Source of the DNA: Bacteroidales bacterium
GTDB lineage: Bacteria > Bacteroidota > Bacteroidia > Bacteroidales > F082
Length of the DNA: 64,000 bases
Assembly: GCA_024709145.1 (NCBI GenBank)
Contig: JANJXG010000021.1
Span: forward strand, 49,386 to 113,385
Direction of reading: 5' to 3'
Below the pieces are notes generated by a model that made no database searches, was not told the DNA's origin, and saw only the letters and a list, made by a program, of their open reading frames with translations. The translations under genes were made by a program, and so were the position numbers. Numbering within the stretch: the first letter of the stretch is position 1; each line of letters starts with the position of its first letter. Positions 18,233 to 27,744 of the stretch are shown here, in pieces.

Positions 18233-20143
18233 ATGCTGCTTATGTTTAAATCAAAGATGTTTTTCCTGATTCTTCTGCTTCAAGGATTAACAGTCGCTGT
18301 GATTCCGCAATCGCATAATTATTTTATTCCACGGAATATTCAAAAAACCTATCATAAACAAACCCGGCAACCAATTGGTTTACCTGGAGTTAATTACTGG
18401 CAAAACAGGGCTGATTACCAAATTGAAGCTGAAATTGACCTGGAAACAAGTCTTTTGTCGGGTGAAGAATCAATAAACTATTTGAATCAAAGTCCTGACA
18501 CACTTGATCGTTTGGTTTTTAATCTGTATCAGGATATTTTCAGGAAAGGAAACAGCCGTGACTGGGATCTGGGAAAGGAAGCCGTTAATGATGGTACTGA
18601 AATTCAATCATTAACCATTAATGGTATAGAAGTAGACTTTGACAACCGAAAGCAAGTTAGCCGACAGGGCACAAAACTTGTCGTTAGTCTCGATCATCCA
18701 ATCAAACCTAAATCAGCAAACGAAATAAAAGTTAGCTGGAAGTTACAGATACCTGATAAAAGGACTGTACGGATGGGGAAATACAGCGATTCGATCATGT
18801 TCGTAGCTTATTGGTACCCGCAAATAGCTGTATATGATGACATTGATGGATGGGACATGATTTCATATCAAGGCAGCGTTGAGTTTTACAATGAATTCGG
18901 AAATTTCGATGTAACCCTTCATACATCATCTGATGTTGTCGTTTGGGCAACAGGAATGTTGCAAAATGGTGCCGATATTTATGATACCGGTGTGTGGACT
19001 CGCTATCAGGCGGCCCAAAACAGCGACACCATTGTACCTGTAATTCGGGCTGTCGATTATAGAAACAAACAGGTACTCAGGAATGCTGAAGGAAATACGT
19101 GGCATTTTAAAGCAGAAATGGTTCCGGATTTTACCTTTGGCCTTGGAAAAGGAATGCTCTGGGATGCTTCGACACTAAAACTCAGCAATTCATTGAAAAA
19201 GGATGTTTTGATAAGTGCAGTATATCCACAATCAGCAGTTTCTTACAACAAGGTTGCTGCCTATAGTCGAACTAGTATCCAATTTATGTCTGATGTAATG
19301 CCTGGTATTCCTTTCCCTTATCCTTCGATGACAACTTTTTGCAATGGTAGAAATTCAGGAGGTATGGAGAGTCCGATGATGGCTAATAATGGCGCTCCTG
19401 ATGATGAGGCCAACCTGTTCGGACTCACTTTTCATGAAATTGCTCATACCTATATGCCATTCATGATGGGGACGAATGAAAAAAAATATGCCTGGATGGA
19501 TGAAGGCTGGGCTACATGGTGGCCGGGATTACTGGTTGATAGCATTTTTCAGCAACACCATTACCACGAGCGGACAGTCAGAAATTTTGAATCATCAGCC
19601 GGAAACGAAACAGATGTTCCACCGATGATTCTAAACCAATTATTGGGATCGAATTACTCCAGCTTGCGGTTGGCATCCTATGTGAGACCTGCAATGGCTT
19701 ATCACTTCTTATATGATGCTCTTGGTAATGATTTATTTACCAGAGCACTCCGCTATTATATGAATGTCTGGCAGACTAAACATCCAATGCCAATGGATTT
19801 CATCCGGATTTTTGAAATGGTTGCCGATTCAGATCTAAGTTGGTTCTTTAACCCATGGCTGTTTGAGCAGGCTTATCCTGACCTTGGGATTAAAAAAGTT
19901 ACTGCTGACAACACTATTGTGGTTGAAAATAAAGGAGGGTTGCCTTTACCTGTTTCACTTTCAGTAGCTTACACTGACGGCACTCAGGAACTTTTTACTT
20001 ATTCAACTGCGGTTTGGAAAAATGACGACAAAGCACTCCTGATAGAAACACCTTCTGAAAAGCACATTCGTGAAATTACATTGGGTGATAAAAAAGTGCC
20101 TGATGTGAACAGAAAAGATAATTATCTGTTACTCATTGATTGA
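18233..20143 (+). CDS. M1 family zinc metallopeptidase, exported
   Basis: 636 residues with an N-terminal signal segment (MFFLILLLQGLTVAV). An ATG nine bases in (18242) is an equally possible start. The zinc site is HEIAH (401-405) with the third ligand Glu424 in WMDEGWATWW. The exopeptidase substrate-binding motif equivalent is GGMES. It resembles M1 aminopeptidases, which trim N-terminal residues from peptides. The N-terminal half is the beta-saddle domain. Followed 23 nt later by the S8 protease gene, suggesting a two-gene secreted peptidase operon. Confidence 0.9.
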   Translation: MLLMFKSKMFFLILLLQGLTVAVIPQSHNYFIPRNIQKTYHKQTRQPIGLPGVNYWQNRADYQIEAEIDLETSLLSGEESINYLNQSPDTLDRLVFNLYQDIFRKGNSRDWDLGKEAVNDGTEIQSLTINGIEVDFDNRKQVSRQGTKLVVSLDHPIKPKSANEIKVSWKLQIPDKRTVRMGKYSDSIMFVAYWYPQIAVYDDIDGWDMISYQGSVEFYNEFGNFDVTLHTSSDVVVWATGMLQNGADIYDTGVWTRYQAAQNSDTIVPVIRAVDYRNKQVLRNAEGNTWHFKAEMVPDFTFGLGKGMLWDASTLKLSNSLKKDVLISAVYPQSAVSYNKVAAYSRTSIQFMSDVMPGIPFPYPSMTTFCNGRNSGGMESPMMANNGAPDDEANLFGLTFHEIAHTYMPFMMGTNEKKYAWMDEGWATWWPGLLVDSIFQQHHYHERTVRNFESSAGNETDVPPMILNQLLGSNYSSLRLASYVRPAMAYHFLYDALGNDLFTRALRYYMNVWQTKHPMPMDFIRIFEMVADSDLSWFFNPWLFEQAYPDLGIKKVTADNTIVVENKGGLPLPVSLSVAYTDGTQELFTYSTAVWKNDDKALLIETPSEKHIREITLGDKKVPDVNRKDNYLLLID

Positions 20144-20166
20144 TTATTGACTAAAACATATAAAAA

Positions 20167-21837
20167 ATGAAACTTGTTTACACAATTATAGCTTCGTTAC
20201 TCATGTTGAGTACTTTGGGTCAGATTGCACCTGATACATATTACATTCAGTTTACTGATAAAAACAACACGCCTTATTCACTGGATAACCCATCAGCTTT
20301 CCTGACAGAGAGGTCCATCCAAAGACGGTTAAACCAAGGTATCGCATTGACGGAAAATGACTTGCCAATCAATCCGGCTTACCTTCAGGGTGTAGCAGAA
20401 ACCGGAGCGTCCTTACTTTTCCCGACAAAATGGCTGAATGGGGTAACGATTGTAACTACAAGCCAGTCGGTACTCGACGCTATTCAGACTTTACCCTATG
20501 TGCAAAGTCTCAGACAATTGACTGAACAGCCCTCAAAACAAGCTTTAAAAGAGAAGATTTTTTTTAGCTCAGAAGAAGTTGGAAGTCATCTCAAACCCAG
20601 TCAGGTTTTTTTTCAAAAAAGTAGCAATACCTTCGATTACGGGAGTGGATACACGCAAATCAATCAAATTAATGGAATAGGGCTTCATGAACAAGGTTTC
20701 CGGGGACAGGGGATGGTGATTGCCTTGCTGGACGGAGGTTACCTTGATGTGGAGACTCATATGGCCTTTGATAGCTTATGGTCTAATAATCAGATACTAG
20801 GAACAAAAGATTTTGTGCATCCCGGAGGGAACGTGTTTACGGAAAGCTCACATGGCACGAGTGTCCTTAGCACGATAGCTTCCAATGCACCTGGTCAGTT
20901 GATCGGAACTGCACCAAAAGCCAGTTTTTGGTTACTTAGACCGGAATATGTATTTTCAGAACATCTGGTAGAAGAATATAACTGGGTCTCAGCTGCTGAA
21001 TTTGCTGATAGTGTGGGTGTTGATATTATAAATTCATCTTTGGGATACATTGATTTCGATTTCCCTCAATGGAATCATTCTTATGAACACATGGATGGCA
21101 ATACCTCTGTCGTAACCATAGCTGCTGACCTTGCCGCAACCAAGGGGATATTGGTTGTCAACAGTGCAGGAAACTCAGGTGGAAACTCCTCTTTTCCCTA
21201 CATTGGAGCTCCAGCTGACGGAAACGATGTTTTTTCGATTGGAGCAGTTAATGGCGCAGGAGTCAGAGCCGGATTCAGCTCAATTGGCCCAACCTTCGAT
21301 GGAAGGATTAAACCTGATGTTATGGCAATGGGACAGGGAACCGCTTTGGCCAATGGAAACAATGTCTTCACATTTGGAAACGGGACTTCATTTTCTTCAC
21401 CTGTAATCGCCGGAATGTCAGCTTGTTTATGGCAAGCACATCCAACGCTATCAAACCTGGATGTGAAACAATCCATTATGATGAGTGGGAGCTTATCCGG
21501 AGAACCAAACTCTACCAATGGTTTTGGCATACCTGATTATCTCATGGCAAATGCCATACTCACATCTATCGACTCAGGGGAGCAGAAAGATAGTAAGTTG
21601 ATTAACATTCATCCAAATCCTTTTGGAACAACTCTGAATATAAGCTTTCTGAGTCAGGAAAAAATGACAATTACAATCAACGATCTGCGCGGAATGGTGG
21701 TAAGTCAGTTTATGTCAGGTTATGGGCAGGCAGGCGAACTCAGGCAAGCCTTGAATCAACTTCCCGCCGGTTGTTATTTTGTAACGGCGATGAATGGAAA
21801 TAAAAAGCAAAGCCTTAAGCTGGTCAAAGTAAATTAA
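20167..21837 (+). CDS. S8 subtilisin-like serine protease with type IX sorting domain
   Basis: 556 residues. Signal peptide at 1-19 (LVYTIIASLLMLSTLGQ). A propeptide-like region (20-130) precedes the S8 catalytic domain with the complete triad Asp189 (LLDGGY), His229 (SSHGTS) and Ser408 (GTSFSSP), plus the oxyanion Asn region NSAGNSGG. The last 75 residues are a type IX secretion sorting domain (INIHPNPFGTTLNI...GCYFVTAMNGN). Hence a surface or secreted protease. Its 3' end is 14 nt from the convergent response regulator gene, with no terminator between. Confidence 0.93.
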   Translation: MKLVYTIIASLLMLSTLGQIAPDTYYIQFTDKNNTPYSLDNPSAFLTERSIQRRLNQGIALTENDLPINPAYLQGVAETGASLLFPTKWLNGVTIVTTSQSVLDAIQTLPYVQSLRQLTEQPSKQALKEKIFFSSEEVGSHLKPSQVFFQKSSNTFDYGSGYTQINQINGIGLHEQGFRGQGMVIALLDGGYLDVETHMAFDSLWSNNQILGTKDFVHPGGNVFTESSHGTSVLSTIASNAPGQLIGTAPKASFWLLRPEYVFSEHLVEEYNWVSAAEFADSVGVDIINSSLGYIDFDFPQWNHSYEHMDGNTSVVTIAADLAATKGILVVNSAGNSGGNSSFPYIGAPADGNDVFSIGAVNGAGVRAGFSSIGPTFDGRIKPDVMAMGQGTALANGNNVFTFGNGTSFSSPVIAGMSACLWQAHPTLSNLDVKQSIMMSGSLSGEPNSTNGFGIPDYLMANAILTSIDSGEQKDSKLINIHPNPFGTTLNISFLSQEKMTITINDLRGMVVSQFMSGYGQAGELRQALNQLPAGCYFVTAMNGNKKQSLKLVKVN

Positions 21838-21851
21838 GGTAGTGTGTTCTT

Positions 21852-22487
21852 TTATTGAACATAACCATTTTTGATTGCAAAACGTATCAATCCGGCTATA
21901 TTATTGATTTCCAGTTTTTTCATTAAGTTGGTTCGATGCGTATCAACTGTTCTGTGACTAATAAAAAGTTGATCACCAATTTCCTTGTTCGAAAGACCTG
22001 AAGCAATAAGTTTGAGGATCTCAATTTCTCTTTCAGTGAGTGTGAATGGTGATGGAGTTTGACTCGATTCAAGTTGGCTGTTCCCTAACAAATTGTATGT
22101 CAAGGCACTTGAGAAGTACTGTCCACCAATATAAACCCTTTTGATAGCAGCCAGTAATTCTTCTTTGTCCGAATTTTTAAAAAGGAAACCTTTTGCGCCC
22201 AAGTCGGTCATTTTTTTGACTAGAGTTTTCTCTTCATGCATACTCAGTATAATAACCTTCACGGGTTTCTGCAAGCGTTTGATCTCCAGCATGGCATCAA
22301 TACCATTCATCACAGGCATGTCAATATCCATAAGTACAATATCTGTTTCAAGGATATCCAGCAACCTCAGGAGCTCTCTGCCATTAGAAGCTAATCCAAT
22401 TACTTTAATGCCTTCTGCAGTCTCAAGAATGGATTTTAATCCATCCAGAACCATTTGGTGGTCGTCGGTAATTATTACGCGTATCAT
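21852..22487 (-). CDS. NarL/LuxR-type response regulator
   Basis: 211 residues. An N-terminal receiver domain with phospho-acceptor Asp54 (VLMDIDMP) and acidic pocket TDDH, then a C-terminal LuxR-type helix-turn-helix (LTEREIEILKLIASGLSNKE, then VDTHRTNLMKKL). It is the partner of the upstream histidine kinase: its ATG abuts the kinase stop (TAGATG), so the two are translationally coupled. Target genes are unknown. Confidence 0.95.
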   Translation of the reverse strand: MIRVIITDDHQMVLDGLKSILETAEGIKVIGLASNGRELLRLLDILETDIVLMDIDMPVMNGIDAMLEIKRLQKPVKVIILSMHEEKTLVKKMTDLGAKGFLFKNSDKEELLAAIKRVYIGGQYFSSALTYNLLGNSQLESSQTPSPFTLTEREIEILKLIASGLSNKEIGDQLFISHRTVDTHRTNLMKKLEINNIAGLIRFAIKNGYVQ

Positions 22488-24308
22488 CTAGTCTTCAACA
22501 GGTATTCTGATTGTTGCAAGCGTACCACTTTCCGGGCTGGGTTCAAGATTGAACTCGCCTTTAATTGTCTCAACTCTGCTGGTAATATTCATCAAACCAA
22601 TTCCTTTACTTTTTAGCCTCTCCATTTCAAAGCCTTTTCCATTGTCTTCAACGAGCAATACAAGCATTTTCCCACTTTTTAACAGCTGAACTGAAACGTG
22701 ATTGGCGCCACTGTGCTTGATTATGTTGTTGATTAATTCCTGACAAATGCGGTAAAGGCCAATCTCTATTCCCTCCTTAAAACGGCTTGTGATACCAAAA
22801 TGTTCAAAATTATATTGGATTGTCGAATACCGGAAGGATTTTTCCAGCATATCACTGATAGCCGGAATCAGGCCATCTTCCTGTAAAACACGTGGCATCA
22901 TTTGATGGCTTAAAGTTCTTACATCCTGAATGGTGTGATCAATAACATCTGATAACTCTTTGATTTTATGGTTTATATCATTTGCTATCGGAAGTTTTTC
23001 AATAAGACCACTCATACCAAGTCTTACCCCTGATAATTGCTGCCCAATGCCATCATGCAAATCCTTGGCAATACGTTTACGCTCTATTTCCTGGGCTTCA
23101 ACAACTGCTTTCAGGTGATTTTCCTTTTGTTTTAGAAGATGTTTGTTAAATTCATGCAGTTGCTTTGTTCGGTGCCTTTTAACGAGATAAATGATGATAA
23201 TGCTGCCCAGAACCAACATACTTATCAGGGCGATTCTTTCAGCCTTATGTTGCTGAATTTCAATTTCCTTGATTAAGGTATCCTGTTTAAGTAATTTGAT
23301 TTCGTGGTCCTTTTTTTCAGCCTCAAACCTGGCTTCGACCTCTGCAAGTTGCTTCTGTTTATTTTCGTTGAAAAGTGAATCCTGAAAAGTAGAGGCGAGG
23401 CGGAAATTCTTAAGTGCCATTTTGTAATCTGATCTTTCTTCAAAAAGAAGGGCTTTGCCATTATAAATATTGTACAGTAGTTGGTTTGCCTTCATTTCAA
23501 GCGCAATCTTTTCAGCTTCAGTAAAAAAGATAATTGCTGAATCGTACTCTTTGCTGCCTGTTAACGTGTTAGCAATGTTAATCATCGAATAGACTGATCC
23601 GATAAGGTCTCCTGTCGTTTGGTCAAGTTTTAACGTTTGTCGGAAATAATCACGGGCCAGACTGCCTTTTCCTTGTGTTGCATAAATTTCACCCAAATTA
23701 TTCAGCACAATTGCCTGGGCATCTATAATATGATACTCAAGAGCTTTGTTGTAAGCCCTATTGTAGTAATCGATGGCCGCTTGATCGAGCTTTTTGGCTT
23801 CATAAATTGTGCCTATGTTATTTAAGGTCATTACAATACCTTTTTTTAAATCAAGCTCTACAGCCAGTGAATTTGCTAAAGTATATGATTCCAATGCTTT
23901 ATCAAATTGTTCCAATGTCTTGTAGATAATCCCTATGTCGTTGTAGTTTGAGGCTAAAGCCCGACGGTCATTTAATTGCTGATTGATTTTCAATGATTTG
24001 TGATGAAATTCCAGGGCTTTAGAATAGTCACCAACATTTTTATGTAAAACGCCCGCCAGGCTATAGGCATGTGCCAGGCTTTTTGCTTGTCCTAACTTTT
24101 CACCGATTGAAATTGATTCCATTATTGCTGTCATACATATATCAGGATGACTACGGTAATTATTTTGAACGAAGCTATTGATTAGGGTTGTTTTATTACT
24201 ATCGTGATAAGATTCAAATCGTTGCATCAAACTATCAGGTAGAATACCCGACATAACAGAAGAGAGGAGACTGAATAAAAAGATGAAGAGTAAAACTTTT
24301 CGTTCCAT
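22488..24308 (-). CDS. TPR-containing sensor histidine kinase (HisKA_3)
   Basis: 606 residues from the ATG at 24308; a TTG at 24329 is in frame but lies within the -7 element. Signal peptide (MERKVLLFIFLFSLLSSVMSG), then about six TPR repeats (about 50-330) in the periplasm, one transmembrane segment (about 362-382, ALISMLVLGSIIIIYLV), a coiled coil, and a HisKA_3 dimerisation domain with phospho-acceptor His418 in KDLHDGIGQQL. The HATPase_c domain has LINNIIKHSGA, VEDNGKGF and GIGLMNI. The TPR sensor probably binds a protein or peptide. Confidence 0.93.
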   Translation of the reverse strand: MERKVLLFIFLFSLLSSVMSGILPDSLMQRFESYHDSNKTTLINSFVQNNYRSHPDICMTAIMESISIGEKLGQAKSLAHAYSLAGVLHKNVGDYSKALEFHHKSLKINQQLNDRRALASNYNDIGIIYKTLEQFDKALESYTLANSLAVELDLKKGIVMTLNNIGTIYEAKKLDQAAIDYYNRAYNKALEYHIIDAQAIVLNNLGEIYATQGKGSLARDYFRQTLKLDQTTGDLIGSVYSMINIANTLTGSKEYDSAIIFFTEAEKIALEMKANQLLYNIYNGKALLFEERSDYKMALKNFRLASTFQDSLFNENKQKQLAEVEARFEAEKKDHEIKLLKQDTLIKEIEIQQHKAERIALISMLVLGSIIIIYLVKRHRTKQLHEFNKHLLKQKENHLKAVVEAQEIERKRIAKDLHDGIGQQLSGVRLGMSGLIEKLPIANDINHKIKELSDVIDHTIQDVRTLSHQMMPRVLQEDGLIPAISDMLEKSFRYSTIQYNFEHFGITSRFKEGIEIGLYRICQELINNIIKHSGANHVSVQLLKSGKMLVLLVEDNGKGFEMERLKSKGIGLMNITSRVETIKGEFNLEPSPESGTLATIRIPVED

Positions 24309-24326
24309 TGTTCTACTAGATTTGAT

Positions 24327-24334
24327 CAAATATA
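24327..24334 (-). promoter_or_regulatory. -7 element for the histidine kinase operon
   Basis: TATATTTG on the minus strand, about 19 nt before the ATG at 24308. Its overlap with the TTG at 24329 argues for the ATG start. Confidence 0.45.
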
Positions 24335-24871
24335 CAATCTTTCTATTCTTTAATGAGCTTTTTCATCCAAAAAATGAAACAGTCTTTGCCGGGCGTTCGA
24401 AAACTGTCAATTATTAAAATAACATCTGTATATTACAATTGTAAACAATAGTATACATTGAACAATAATCATCACACAAACAAGGCAATATACAAATGTA
24501 AATAATCTATTTATATTTCGAAATTTTATTGTCGGGATTACATTATGCTAATTATGTAAAAATTTCAATTAATTTAATTTATTACACTTATAATCAGTAT
24601 TATAATAAATATATATAAATTAAATGTTTAATAAATGAATCATTTTATGTGATTTATCGTAAATGAATATATTTTATTATAAAATACAGATATAAAGACA
24701 AATACATGATTTATTTAAATTAATAGATGATCAATGTGGTGGATTTTCTTGATATACAAATGTTAATATTTACAAGTTACATATGTTTTTCTTTGATATT
24801 TACTTTTGTAACTAAAAGCCCTATATTTGTACAGATTTTTTTTGCAGATTTTAACCGTATAAATTTTGAAA
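24335..24871. other. Very AT-rich divergent spacer of about 540 nt
   Basis: The spacer between the kinase and the HTH gene is markedly AT-rich, especially 24530-24720, where long A/T runs dominate. No convincing coding frame or strong hairpin. It carries two plus-strand TAnnTTTG elements near its right end (24801-24808 and 24822-24829). An unusually long, AT-rich leader suggests regulatory binding or intrinsically bent DNA, but no defined site is visible. Confidence 0.5.
24822..24829 (+). promoter_or_regulatory. -7 element for the HTH gene
   Basis: TATATTTG, matching TAnnTTTG, about 43 nt before the ATG at 24872. A second match, TACTTTTG, lies at 24801-24808. Confidence 0.45.
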
Positions 24872-25417
24872 ATGATGAAAGACAGGATAATTCAGGTCAT
24901 GAAAATTAAATCTGTAAATGCTGCTGAGCTGGCTGATCTGATGCAGGTGAAGCGTCCGAGTCTGTCGCACATTATGACAGGCAGAAATAATCCAAGTTTG
25001 GATTTCATTATTCGGCTTAAGGAAACCTTTCCGGAAATCAATTTAGATTGGTTGCTTTTCGGGAAAGGTCCTGTTACTTCATCCCCGGATGTAAAATCTC
25101 CTAATGTCATGCCGAAAAGAAATCAGGCATTGTTATTTGAGGAAGGAAGCAATGAGGAAACCCATACAGGTGATATCGGCAACGAAGTAAAGACTGCAGT
25201 AAAGGAAATAGCAGTTCTTCCACCAAAGGATTTGTTTTCGCAGATAACTGAAAGCAAGCCAACGGAATTGGCAGTAAACGAAATAGCCAAAAAAAATGAG
25301 GTTCAAATTTCTTTAGAAAATGAACCTCAGATAAAAAAAACATTAAAAAAACCAGTAAAAATGATTCTGATTTATGAGGATGAAACGTTTACGCTATTTG
25401 ATTATCAGTCAATTTAG
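24872..25417 (+). CDS. XRE-type helix-turn-helix protein
   Basis: About 181 residues; two adjacent ATGs (24872, 24875) follow an in-frame TTG at 24866. The N-terminal HTH covers about residues 5-65, with NAAELADLMQVKRPSLSHIM followed by TGRNNPSLDFIIRLKETFP and the common NLDWLLFGKGP end. The C-terminal 110 residues are acidic, low in structure, and end in a small beta-rich segment (VKMILIYEDETFTLFDY). Likely a DNA-binding regulator of a type frequent in Bacteroidota. Targets unknown. Its end overlaps the convergent ndk by 4 nt. Confidence 0.8.
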   Translation: MMKDRIIQVMKIKSVNAAELADLMQVKRPSLSHIMTGRNNPSLDFIIRLKETFPEINLDWLLFGKGPVTSSPDVKSPNVMPKRNQALLFEEGSNEETHTGDIGNEVKTAVKEIAVLPPKDLFSQITESKPTELAVNEIAKKNEVQISLENEPQIKKTLKKPVKMILIYEDETFTLFDYQSI

Positions 25418-25833
25418 AACTGATCCATTGAGTTGAAGAAAAAATTAGCCTCGATCTGCGCATTTTCATCACTGTCGGAACCATGCACTGCATTTGATTC
25501 TATTGAAGTACCATACAGTTTTCTGATTGAGCCTTCACGGGCGTCTGCAGGATTGGTTGCTCCGATATAATCCCGGTAAGCAAGTACGGCATTTTCTTTT
25601 TCGAGTACAGCGGCTATGATCGGGCCTGAAGTCATGGAAGCAACCAGGCTGTTGAAAAAGGGACGCTCGCGGTGAATCCCATAAAATGTTTCTGCCTGTT
25701 CTTTGCTTAACCTGGTCATTCTGACAGCTTTAAATCTAAAGCCACCCTCTGCGATTTTTGCCATGATGGCTCCAATATGTCCGGCAGCTACTGCACCGGG
25801 TTTAATCATTGTAAATGTAATGTTTCTGGACAT
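25414..25833 (-). CDS. ndk: Nucleoside diphosphate kinase
   Basis: 139 residues, normal length. Transfers the gamma-phosphate of ATP to nucleoside diphosphates through a phosphohistidine. The active-site His117 is in NAVHGSD, and the N-terminal TFTMIKPGAV is the family signature. Cytoplasmic. A minus-strand -7 element TAACTTTG lies at 25863-25856. Convergent 4-nt overlap with the HTH gene. Confidence 0.97.
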   Translation of the reverse strand: MSRNITFTMIKPGAVAAGHIGAIMAKIAEGGFRFKAVRMTRLSKEQAETFYGIHRERPFFNSLVASMTSGPIIAAVLEKENAVLAYRDYIGATNPADAREGSIRKLYGTSIESNAVHGSDSDENAQIEANFFFNSMDQF

Positions 25834-25855
25834 TGAGATTTGTTTATTGATGCGG

Positions 25856-25863
25856 CAAAGTTA
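25856..25863 (-). promoter_or_regulatory. -7 element for ndk
   Basis: TAACTTTG on the minus strand, 22 nt before the ATG at 25833. Confidence 0.45.
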
Positions 25864-26107
25864 AGTAAAAATCATCGCATAATCTTTAGCTGCTGGTTTT
25901 GTTGACCATAAAAAATTAGCCGTACAAGGCAGCCAGCTTGGTTCAGCAGCGTTTCTTCGATAAATTTTATTTAAAAAAGATAGCTGAAGGTTGAAAATGT
26001 AACATTTCTAAAGGACTGATTTTATGAGTGTTTTAAGAAAGTAATTATAGTAACAAGCTGCATTAGTAACCAAATCCGGATGCCGGTAGTAGTTGACCTG
26101 ATTTAGT

Positions 26108-26115
26108 TAACTTTG
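26108..26115 (+). promoter_or_regulatory. -7 element for the DHH phosphoesterase/FKBP cluster
   Basis: TAACTTTG, 16 nt before the ATG at 26132. The -33 element is not at an ideal distance. Confidence 0.4.
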
Positions 26116-26131
26116 CACAAAATTTGAGTAC

Positions 26132-27157
26132 ATGAGTAAAGCGGCTATTTATGAAGCATTTAGCTCCATTCTTGCTACAAAACAACAATTTGCCATCGTA
26201 ACCCACACCAATCCCGATGGTGATGCTTTGGGATCAGCTCTGGCACTTGCTGAAACCTTGACACAAGCCGGCCATGAAGCAACTGTATTGATTCCCAATA
26301 TGTATCCTTCATTTCTTGCCTGGATGCCCGGATTGGACAAAGCATTAATTTTTGAAAGTCAAGCTCAGGCAGTAAGGTCGGTACTTGAGAATTCAACTTA
26401 TGTCTTTTGCCTCGATTTTAATGGGTTTAAGCGAGCCGGGTCAATGAGTGACGATTTGGCAAAAACCAAACGGCCATTTGTATTAATCGATCATCACATC
26501 GATCCTGAAACCGAATCATTTGCCTTGATGTACCATGATTTAGCTGTTTCAAGCACTAGTGAACTTGTTTATCTTTTTCTAAAGGGTTTGCAGCTGGATC
26601 ATTTTATAAATGAAGATGTTGCAAGTTGTTTGTATGTTGGAATCATGACAGATACAGGATCTTTCAGCTTTGCGCTTAAAAATCCTGACACTTTTAGGAT
26701 TGTTGCTGATTTGGTTCAAAAGGGGATTGATGCCGAACGTTTGCACAGATTGGTATATGACACTTTTTCTGAAAACCGGCTGCGTTTGTTGGGTCATGCA
26801 ATAACAAACAGGATGATGATTCTTGAAACATATAAATCGGCGATTATTGCATTAAGCCTTCATGACTTAAATGAGTTCAATTTTCAAATTGGTGACACAG
26901 AGGGCATTGTAAACTATCCACTTTCGATGGAGAAAATTAATTTTGCTGTACTCATCACTGAAAAGAAAGATCAGATACGTTTGTCTTTCAGATCGAAAGG
27001 AAGTTTTTCTGTCAATGATTTTGCCAGAAAGCACTTTGATGGCGGTGGACACCACAATGCTGCCGGAGGAAATTCTTATTTAGGAATGAAAGAAACAATT
27101 TCCAGACTTTTAAAAATTATTCCTGATTATGCACAGGACCTGGATTACAATTATTAA
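26132..27157 (+). CDS. DHH/DHHA1 phosphoesterase, NrnA-like (nano-RNase/pAp phosphatase)
   Basis: 341 residues. The DHH domain shows THTNPDGDALGS (His25, Asn27, Asp29, Asp31) and LIDHHID near 113. The C-terminal DHHA1 domain has FDGGGHHNAAGG. NrnA proteins degrade 2-5 nt RNA fragments and dephosphorylate 3'-phosphoadenosine 5'-phosphate; cyclic-di-AMP-derived pApA is another possible substrate. Cytoplasmic. Its 3' end overlaps the start of the first FKBP lipoprotein by 29 nt, so the pair is co-translated, an arrangement that I recall is also common next to gldI in related bacteria. Confidence 0.92.
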   Translation: MSKAAIYEAFSSILATKQQFAIVTHTNPDGDALGSALALAETLTQAGHEATVLIPNMYPSFLAWMPGLDKALIFESQAQAVRSVLENSTYVFCLDFNGFKRAGSMSDDLAKTKRPFVLIDHHIDPETESFALMYHDLAVSSTSELVYLFLKGLQLDHFINEDVASCLYVGIMTDTGSFSFALKNPDTFRIVADLVQKGIDAERLHRLVYDTFSENRLRLLGHAITNRMMILETYKSAIIALSLHDLNEFNFQIGDTEGIVNYPLSMEKINFAVLITEKKDQIRLSFRSKGSFSVNDFARKHFDGGGHHNAAGGNSYLGMKETISRLLKIIPDYAQDLDYNY

Positions 27158-27680
27158 GTCGCTTTTTTTACTTATTTCAGTATTTCTTCAAATCCTTTTT
27201 CTGAATGCCTGTGATGCAAATTCCCCACAAAGCAAACCGAAAACAAAGGAAAGCACTGAAGAAACACTTGAAAAAGCAAACAGGTATCTTGTCAGATCAG
27301 AGGAGGAACAAATCAAGGATTTGATCCGCCGTTACCAATGGAAAATGAATGCGACCGGTACCGGACTACGTTACTTGATTGATTCCACCGGAACAGGAAG
27401 AAAAATAAAATATGGTGACAAACTTACACTCAAATACACTATCAGACTGTTGAATGGCGATGTTGTTAAAACTTCAGATGAAACTGGACCGATGCAATTT
27501 GTTGCAGGTAAAGGTGGGGTAGAATCGGGTCTGGAAGAGGGCATTTTGATGATGAGAAAAGGGGATAAAGCGAAATTTATTCTACCTTCGCACCTTGCTT
27601 TTGGATTGCTGGGCGACGGAGAAAAAATTCCTCCTCGTACAGCATTGATATACGAAGTTGAAATTTCAGATATTCAATAA
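27129..27680 (+). CDS. FKBP-type peptidyl-prolyl isomerase lipoprotein, GldI-like
   Basis: 183 residues. Lipoprotein signal with Cys28 in LFLNACDAN, a charged linker (30-80) and one FKBP domain (about 90-183, GDKLTLKYTIRLLNGDVV, FVAGKGGVESGLEEG, FILPSHLAFG). Size, lipidation and position after an NrnA gene resemble GldI, the lipoprotein isomerase linked to gliding and type IX secretion in Flavobacterium. Type IX cargo in this window makes that plausible, but orthology is inferred. Starts inside the 3' end of the preceding gene in another frame. Confidence 0.8.
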   Translation: MHRTWITIIKSLFLLISVFLQILFLNACDANSPQSKPKTKESTEETLEKANRYLVRSEEEQIKDLIRRYQWKMNATGTGLRYLIDSTGTGRKIKYGDKLTLKYTIRLLNGDVVKTSDETGPMQFVAGKGGVESGLEEGILMMRKGDKAKFILPSHLAFGLLGDGEKIPPRTALIYEVEISDIQ

Positions 27681-27744
27681 TTTATAATTCTTTCACTTAA
27701 ACGACGCAAACCTTAAGCAAGTTTGTCATTTAATTAACAGTAAT

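Noticed and set aside
27680..27744. Possible terminator between the first and second FKBP genes
   Set aside because: Short CTTAA/TTAAG complementarity without a GC stem or T-run.
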